Positions 58,970 through 64,000 of a DNA stretch of 64,000 nucleotides are shown here, in pieces. The first letter of the stretch is position 1, and every line of letters begins with the position of its first letter. The stretch is from Bimastos eiseni (lineage: Eukaryota; Annelida; Clitellata; Crassiclitellata; Lumbricidae): NCBI GenBank assembly GCA_959347315.1, contig OY365806.1:36450264-36514263 (forward strand), in the 5' to 3' direction. Under the pieces are notes generated by a model. The model saw only the letters and a list, made by a program, of their open reading frames with translations, did no database searches and had not been told where the DNA came from. The position numbers and the translations under genes were made by a program.

Positions 58970-59660
58970 GTAGAATATATTGGCACTGCATAAAGAAATG
59001 ATGCAGGGAGGTTTTGCACAGATCTTCAATGAATCAATGCAGACTAAATGCCTACAACTCGAATGTAAAGATGCATTCATGGTGCCAATAGAAGTGAATT
59101 GCTACAAACCACTCAGTTTAGCCAATGCAAGGTCATGGAAAGAATTACTAAGCATAACATAATGGAGCATTTAAAATAGTATACTACACAACAAGTGCAG
59201 TCAACAGAGATTTTTCATGTAGACAAATCAGGTAGAGAGCTGTCTTTGAAATGAGCGATTAGGGGAACCTGAGGATGAAGTTTACCTGCGTTTTGCCATG
59301 GTATTTAACAGGTAGGTTATTTAAGGCTGGTCAAAAGTTGCAGTCATTGGGAATTAGAGGGCAGATAATCAACTAAGAAAGTTCAAAGCTGATTTTCAGG
59401 AATAATGTAAAAGGTGGACATAAGAGACAAATATTCTAGCTAGTTAACAGTGCTAATTGGAATAGCAAAGGATTGGTGCCTGGGCCACTGCTGTTCAGTA
59501 ATTTTATTACTGACAGACTGAATGTTGTCTTCAAAATCAAGTTTCTGGATGATACAAAACTACATAAATGTAAGAATGGAGGAAACTGCACAAGATTAAA
59601 GAATGTTCCCACTGTCACAGGACTGGCTGATGCTCTTTAATTTGAAAGTCTTCAGCAATT
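58970..59660 (+). pseudogene. Decayed non-LTR reverse transcriptase
   Basis: In shifting frames the plus strand shows traces of reverse transcriptase blocks: NCYKPLSLA (cf. N.RP.SL), a KVME-like block, GLVPGPLLFSNFITD (cf. G..QGS.LGPLLF...I.D) and FLDDTKLHK (cf. FADDTKL). It is heavily mutated, with no complete frame. It follows the foldback element. Confidence 0.7.
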
Positions 59661-59899
59661 TACATATGAGAAACACAGAAGCTTCACATGCAGAGTAGTA
59701 AGATACTGAAAGTGATTGACATATGAGAAAGCTAGGGAGGTAATTAATTATGCATTAGAGTGTAAACTATACATGACAATTGCTGATGCAGCCATAAAGG
59801 TTAACTGTTTTAACAGAGACCTATCTCTGTCACATGCTCAAGCCTCCTACAAATACATTGATATTGAACTCGATGAATGGATGTTGTGATTATTCATGT

Positions 59900-60064
59900 A
59901 CATCGCATTTGAACAATGTAGGCCTAGGGCTCTTGGGCTTACTCAGTTGCTGGTCTCAAGTATTGTAATTTGCTGACCAATAATAATAATCATTTAATTT
60001 CAAACTGACCAACTGCAGTATGATTACAAGTACAGCATGAACGAATGATGACAAGTTATTACAG
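59900..60064. other. Intergenic, nothing recognised
   Basis: AT-rich spacer between the retrotransposon relic and a tRNA-like repeat. Confidence 0.4.
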
Positions 60065-60240
60065 AAGTCGAATTTAACCGTCGGCAGCCACGCAGGGCGC
60101 CTGTTATGTTATACATCTCATTTTAACAAACACCACCACCTAGCGAAAGAAGGACTAGTCAACCATAAGGGGATACGGGTCTCGAACACAGTTCCTCAGC
60201 TCTGCGCCCCAGCGTGTTTATCACTACTCTATGGGGCCTC
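60065..60240 (-). mobile_element. Probable tRNA-derived SINE fragment
   Basis: On the minus strand TAGAGTAGTGATAAACACGC resembles a box A and TGTTCGAGACCC a box B about 40 bases on, followed by GTGGCTGCCGACGGTTAAAT. No intact tail or target duplication. Confidence 0.45.
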
Positions 60241-60536
60241 CAATAGCCTTTTTAATGGTCGATGGCCTTTACATCCACCTCATCTGGAGTCAAAAGCATG
60301 CACCAAGCATGAACTCCAAGACAAATTGGACAAAAGTTGGAAGGTTTTCTGCAATGGTCTCTGTAGTACATGTTGACAGCTATACCACAGTAGAGGGTTC
60401 ATATTTCTTGCACTGCTGACCTTACATACAGGTTTATTACAGAGGTTTATTTTTAGATACATCTATCCTATAGTGCATTTTTAGACACGTTAATACATTA
60501 TTACAGGCCTATATTTTAATAAGACAGGGGGTTATA

Positions 60537-60542
60537 TTTATT
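60537..60542 (-). terminator. Candidate polyadenylation signal of UBOX5
   Basis: AATAAA on the minus strand about 230 bases past the UBOX5 stop codon. Two more AATAAA words lie at about 60434 and 60446. Such words are common in AT-rich DNA, so this is only a candidate. Confidence 0.3.
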
Positions 60543-60773
60543 AACGGCAATCCAACAGTTCAGGTTTTTCTTACCAGTTGAGAAAGTAAAGCAATTCATC
60601 TTTTGACATTTCAATTGTGTAATATAAAACTTCCTGTTATGTCTACATAGCTTTTAAAATTTCCTTCACATGACCTTTGGTAACATGACTTGTGCATATG
60701 ACAATCTATAGTAGACATGATCTGGTATGGGCACATAGTCTGATTAGTAATAATAGTAATTTTCTAGATATAT

Positions 60774-62288
60774 TTACAGGAGGAAATCTGATCTACTGAG
60801 GTGGATTTTCACTGCGTCGTGACAATATACGACAGTATTGCATATTTTACAGTTGGACGTACTCTTATTTTTCATGATGTCCAGAAGGCATTTCCTGCAA
60901 ATATGATGACTACACTTCAGTCGATACATGTGTTCTACCGTTTCTGATCCACACGTGGAACAGCCAGCCATTGGCTTATTAGTGGCTGCATGACAATTGT
61001 TCTTGTCCACTTTCTTTGTAAAAGATGGAAGAGATGACAAAGTTGTCTTGAGGGCAGAATCTAAACTTGTAGTTATTTTATCTTCATGACAACCTACAAA
61101 TCTTGCTACATGAAAAGTGCTAACAGATGACAATATTTCGCTTCTGGGTTTTAGTTCAGGATCGAGCTTTAGGCGTTTATTTGAACCTTCATCTTGACTT
61201 GTCAAGACTGCAGATCGTGCGTTTATTTTCGTCTGTGGTATATTAAAATCCGGTTCAACTAGTCTAGAACATTTCTGACCATTGCTATTTTGACCTCGGC
61301 CCAACATTCCACGGTCACTTATATCAAGCTGCAAGTGCAAATTCTGGCCCTGCTTTAGAACAAATGCATCAAGTCTTACTTTCAGGGATGTGTTCTGAAT
61401 TGGGTGGCAGAGCGATGTAAATGCCTTACCAGTAAAAGGATCACTGGGTGTTCTACCCCATACGGCCTCTTCTTTAATGTAACGATCAAGGGTTGTCTGG
61501 TCGATAGTTTGACCGCACGGCAATAGAACAGGAAGTGACATTAGTTCATGAGTAACTGCATCTAAGAATTCGATGGGTACATCCAAACCAGCAACATTCC
61601 CCAAATTCTGACTTTGTGAGGAAACGATGGCAGCAGTATTCCCACGAGTCAACAAGGGACGAGGATCAGTTTGTTTTCTGGCCTGCAGATGACGCAAGTG
61701 TGTAATGATGTCTTTTGGCACATCACTGGCTGGTTCTCCCCACACTTCAATCGATCCAACAGCCACAGCTGAACCATTCAGAGTCGATGTCACACGAACA
61801 GCCAAAGCACTTACCGCAGACAAGTGCTTAGAATAATGATGACTTAGTTGAAATGGAGGTTGCAGCGGACTATCTGAGTTGTGATTAATGTTCGCTTCGT
61901 TAGTAAATCTAGGATTCACAAACGTGTAAATGTTTCGATTCACATCATATCCACGTCCTACACGCAAAAACGTTTTATCGTTGAATGTTGCTGTTTCATC
62001 TTCGACATTGTTTGCAAGCAACAGGCAGGATTTACGTCTAAAAGAAGTGGTGCAGATTTCAAATCCGGCAGAGCGTTGGCATCCTACTTTGCCATTTATT
62101 ACCACCCGTTCAATATTGATGTTGCAACAAAAGAGAATTGTAATGGTGACTGGAGGCTTAATGAAACTCTCTGCCAGAAAGCCACAATTGTTATGTGATA
62201 TGAGGTTTGTGGCATCATATCCATCGCAGCTCACCTTATCAGCATGAATTCGAGGTAGGAATTGTGCATTCGCAAAGTTCAACGACAT
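60774..62288 (-). CDS. UBOX5: U-box and RING finger E3 ubiquitin ligase (UBOX5/RNF37)
   Basis: One uninterrupted reading frame of 504 residues starts at ATG 62288 (context GCAACCATGT) and ends at TAA 60774. The N-terminal half (1-185) is the conserved RNF37 region, with NFANAQFLPRI near the start and SIEVWGEPA at 179-187. The U-box lies at about 236-312 (VPIEFLDAVTHELMSLPVLLPCG, TPSDPFTGKAF). A basic KRLKLD at 371 could be a nuclear signal. A C-terminal RING-like zinc finger spans 443-489 (CSTCG, CSHHICRKC, CKIC). The architecture and length agree with UBOX5 (about 540 residues in human), a mainly nuclear E3 that works with E2 enzymes. The coding region has no intron, but TTTTATTTTAG at 62343-62353 just upstream looks like an acceptor, so a non-coding first exon is likely. 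It lies beyond PDZD8 on the opposite strand. Confidence 0.95.
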   Translation of the reverse strand: MSLNFANAQFLPRIHADKVSCDGYDATNLISHNNCGFLAESFIKPPVTITILFCCNINIERVVINGKVGCQRSAGFEICTTSFRRKSCLLLANNVEDETATFNDKTFLRVGRGYDVNRNIYTFVNPRFTNEANINHNSDSPLQPPFQLSHHYSKHLSAVSALAVRVTSTLNGSAVAVGSIEVWGEPASDVPKDIITHLRHLQARKQTDPRPLLTRGNTAAIVSSQSQNLGNVAGLDVPIEFLDAVTHELMSLPVLLPCGQTIDQTTLDRYIKEEAVWGRTPSDPFTGKAFTSLCHPIQNTSLKVRLDAFVLKQGQNLHLQLDISDRGMLGRGQNSNGQKCSRLVEPDFNIPQTKINARSAVLTSQDEGSNKRLKLDPELKPRSEILSSVSTFHVARFVGCHEDKITTSLDSALKTTLSSLPSFTKKVDKNNCHAATNKPMAGCSTCGSETVEHMYRLKCSHHICRKCLLDIMKNKSTSNCKICNTVVYCHDAVKIHLSRSDFLL

Positions 62289-62342
62289 GGTTGCTATCTG
62301 AAAGTTGTCTTACTGAAAGTGCTTCCTCTTGCTATTGAGGTC
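62289..62342 (-). other. UBOX5 5'UTR part of the coding exon
   Basis: On the minus strand an AT-rich tract ending in TTTTAG (acceptor AG at 62343-62344) precedes 54 bases of leader before the ATG. The sequence supports a spliced 5'UTR; the upstream exon was not identified. Confidence 0.5.
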
Positions 62343-63052
62343 CTAAAATAAAATAATTTCAAATGAAAGCATAACAATTTACAACATTAGTAATTTACAT
62401 AAACTTATACTTCAATGACTTATCTTTGTAGGTCTTCTGCGAAACAAGGTTTACTGGCTAATCCAACTGCTATGGCTTCGTTAATAATCAAATCACTATG
62501 CCGTAGCATATCTCTAGATGACAGCATAAAATAACAATATCAAACAAAATATATGACAGGGTTTCTGTGCATAAAGATAGAGGGAGTCTGGAACATGCAT
62601 TATCGGTTTTAGGCAGGCCCATAGAGAGGCAAGTGTCCTGGAATGTTCAGAGGACCATAACTAGTTTATGAGGGCATTAAAATTCATAAAGACGACAGCC
62701 CATCATCGAGAGAATATAATATGTAGTTTGGACTTTGGAAGACTTGAATAAGTAAATACGGTAAATGTCAGCCCTCTCTGACCTACTGTTTAGATTTCTG
62801 GCCCACCATATAGTAATAAATTAATCGTGTAATTCGCAACAATTATATTATATAAATTATATTCTTCGATCATCCTTAGATCGTATTAAGAATTCTATAT
62901 TTAGGTCCTAGAGATTATATTAGTTCTGGATGCAACCATAGATATATATTTAAACGGGATTTAAACGCAGTGTTACTACTTACTAGAAGGTGCGCAGACC
63001 TCTGGCGAAGAGAAAATTATCGCGCCTCATTCGCATGACAAAATAATGTGTT
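62343..63052. other. UBOX5 5' flank
   Basis: Probable leader intron and promoter region of UBOX5; AT-rich. A CG-containing patch at 62990-63040 (GGTGCGCAGACC, ATCGCGCCTCATTCGC) could mark the promoter. Confidence 0.4.
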
Positions 63053-63240
63053 CAGCGGTTCCCAACCTTTTTTTCTTGTACCCTAAACTAAAAAATAGTG
63101 GTGTATGTAACCTCAACATAAAAAGACTTGTAAGAAACGTTCATTGGAAATTTATTTTGTTAGAATAGTCAAAAGATAAAATGTTGGTTATAATAATATT
63201 GAATTTCGACCCCTAGCTCCCCTCGTCACACGTCATCACA
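63053..63240. mobile_element. Truncated hAT end (CAGCGGTTCCCAACC)
   Basis: CAGCGGTTCCCAACCTTTTTTTC resembles the left termini at 11601 and 48913; no matching right end found before the next repeat. Extent uncertain. Confidence 0.5.
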
Positions 63241-63390
63241 AATGTCACACATTGCTCCCAAATATGACGTCACAAAGCCCTGCACCCGAAAAACGAGATG
63301 TTCAGAATGGCGAATGCTATAATTCTTTTAATGTATTCCTACAATCAACAAAAAGTAGGCCTAATTAGAACTGTAAAATTACTTAAAACC

Positions 63391-63470
63391 AGTGCTTTTT
63401 CTAGGTAAAAAGGTGCCGGAACGCATAGGAAAAGGTGCCGGAACGCATACGTAGGGCCTATTGTCGAAAG
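63391..63470. mobile_element. Truncated DNA-transposon end (CAGTGCTTTTTCTAGG)
   Basis: CAGTGCTTTTTCTAGGTAAAAAGGTGCCGGAACGCAT, with GGTGCCGGAACGCAT repeated, looks like one hAT-type terminus. The rest seems lost at the junction with the retrotransposon at 63524. Confidence 0.45.
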
Positions 63471-63523
63471 AAATTTGTGACTCTAAAATTAGTTACCAAA
63501 TAAATTAAAATTAGTTACCAGCT

Positions 63524-64000
63524 CTAACTGGATCTTCCCTGACCAATTTGCTTTCCGCCCGTTTGGGTCTACTTCCGCTGCATTGATCTCCATAACACAT
63601 GAACTTCAGTCAATGCTTAAATAGGAAACCTATGTTAGACTCATTTCTCTTGATTTTAGTAAGGCTTTTGATACAGTTAGACACAAACACCTTGCAGATC
63701 AATTAGCAGCCCAACCCATTTCTGATTCCTTGTATAATTGGGTCCTCACCCTGTTGCATGAGTGTCAGCACTGCATTAAATATGGGAGTGAAATATCTCC
63801 TCTCTGCACCATTAATGCTAGCACAGTCCAAGGCTTGGGAGTAGGACCCATGCACTTTGTCGTTGCCATTTCCAACCTTAAACCTAAACATAGTGGCAAT
63901 CGTCTTCCAAAATAGGCCGATGATAGTTACTTGTTGATTCCAGCTTTCTGCATTGACAGTACTTTATCTGAACTTGACCATATCTCGACTTGGGCTAGTA
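63524..64000 (+). pseudogene. Non-LTR reverse transcriptase fragment, continues past window
   Basis: In one frame: DQFAFRPFGSTSAALI, a stop after QSMLK, then LISLDFSKAFDTVRH (catalytic block A), INASTVQGLGVGPMHFVV (block B) and a stop replacing the first residue of the YADD motif (followed by ADDSYLLIPA, block C). Two nonsense codons make it inactive. It resembles the CR1/L2-like group of LINEs; the clade is a guess. Confidence 0.85.

Overview
This is a window of animal nuclear DNA. It holds four protein-coding genes, three of them split into many exons with GT-AG introns (plus two inferred GC-AG introns), set in AT-rich sequence full of transposon relics and simple repeats. The genes are conserved across animals: a PCTAIRE-type cyclin-dependent kinase, the NAD(P)HX dehydratase NAXD, the ER lipid-transfer protein PDZD8 and the U-box ligase UBOX5/RNF37. 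Intron sizes of 0.4-6 kb, tRNA-derived SINEs, non-LTR retrotransposons, mariner and many hAT elements fit a marine-type invertebrate. I cannot place the phylum from the sequence alone.

Layout. 1-4935 (+): the last seven coding exons of a CDK17-like kinase, whose 5' part lies outside the window. 4936-14028: no gene recognised; it holds an hAT MITE (6220-6625), a decayed mariner (6735-7492), an ACAT microsatellite and another hAT MITE (11601-11912). 14029-26987 (-): complete NAXD in ten coding exons, with a 1.7-kb mariner (containing a 200-N assembly gap) in intron 7, an intronic hairpin, and nested foldback and hAT elements in intron 1. 27000-29178: the spacer between the divergent NAXD and PDZD8 genes, with a long hairpin and a SINE with an exact 12-bp target duplication. 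29179-52703 (+): complete PDZD8 in twenty coding exons. Its 6.3-kb intron 2 holds a 23-unit, ~168-bp satellite array lying between hAT-like ends, and later introns hold six more hAT MITEs. 52704-60773: no gene recognised; it holds MITEs, a large foldback element built on GGACAAAATGGTA arms, and a decayed reverse transcriptase. 60774-62342 (-): UBOX5/RNF37 with an intronless coding region. 62343-64000: flank with truncated hAT ends and a broken non-LTR reverse transcriptase running off the end.

The four genes do not form a pathway. CDK17 and NAXD are tail to tail, and NAXD and PDZD8 are head to head about 2.2 kb apart. The most unusual content is in the repeats: a nucleosome-length satellite with dimeric higher-order structure inside an intron; foldback elements that share one terminal motif but have arms of different short tandem motifs; ten or more non-autonomous hAT copies of about nine terminal families, most still showing 8-bp target duplications; a mariner with unusually long inverted repeats; and two long single hairpins in or near NAXD.
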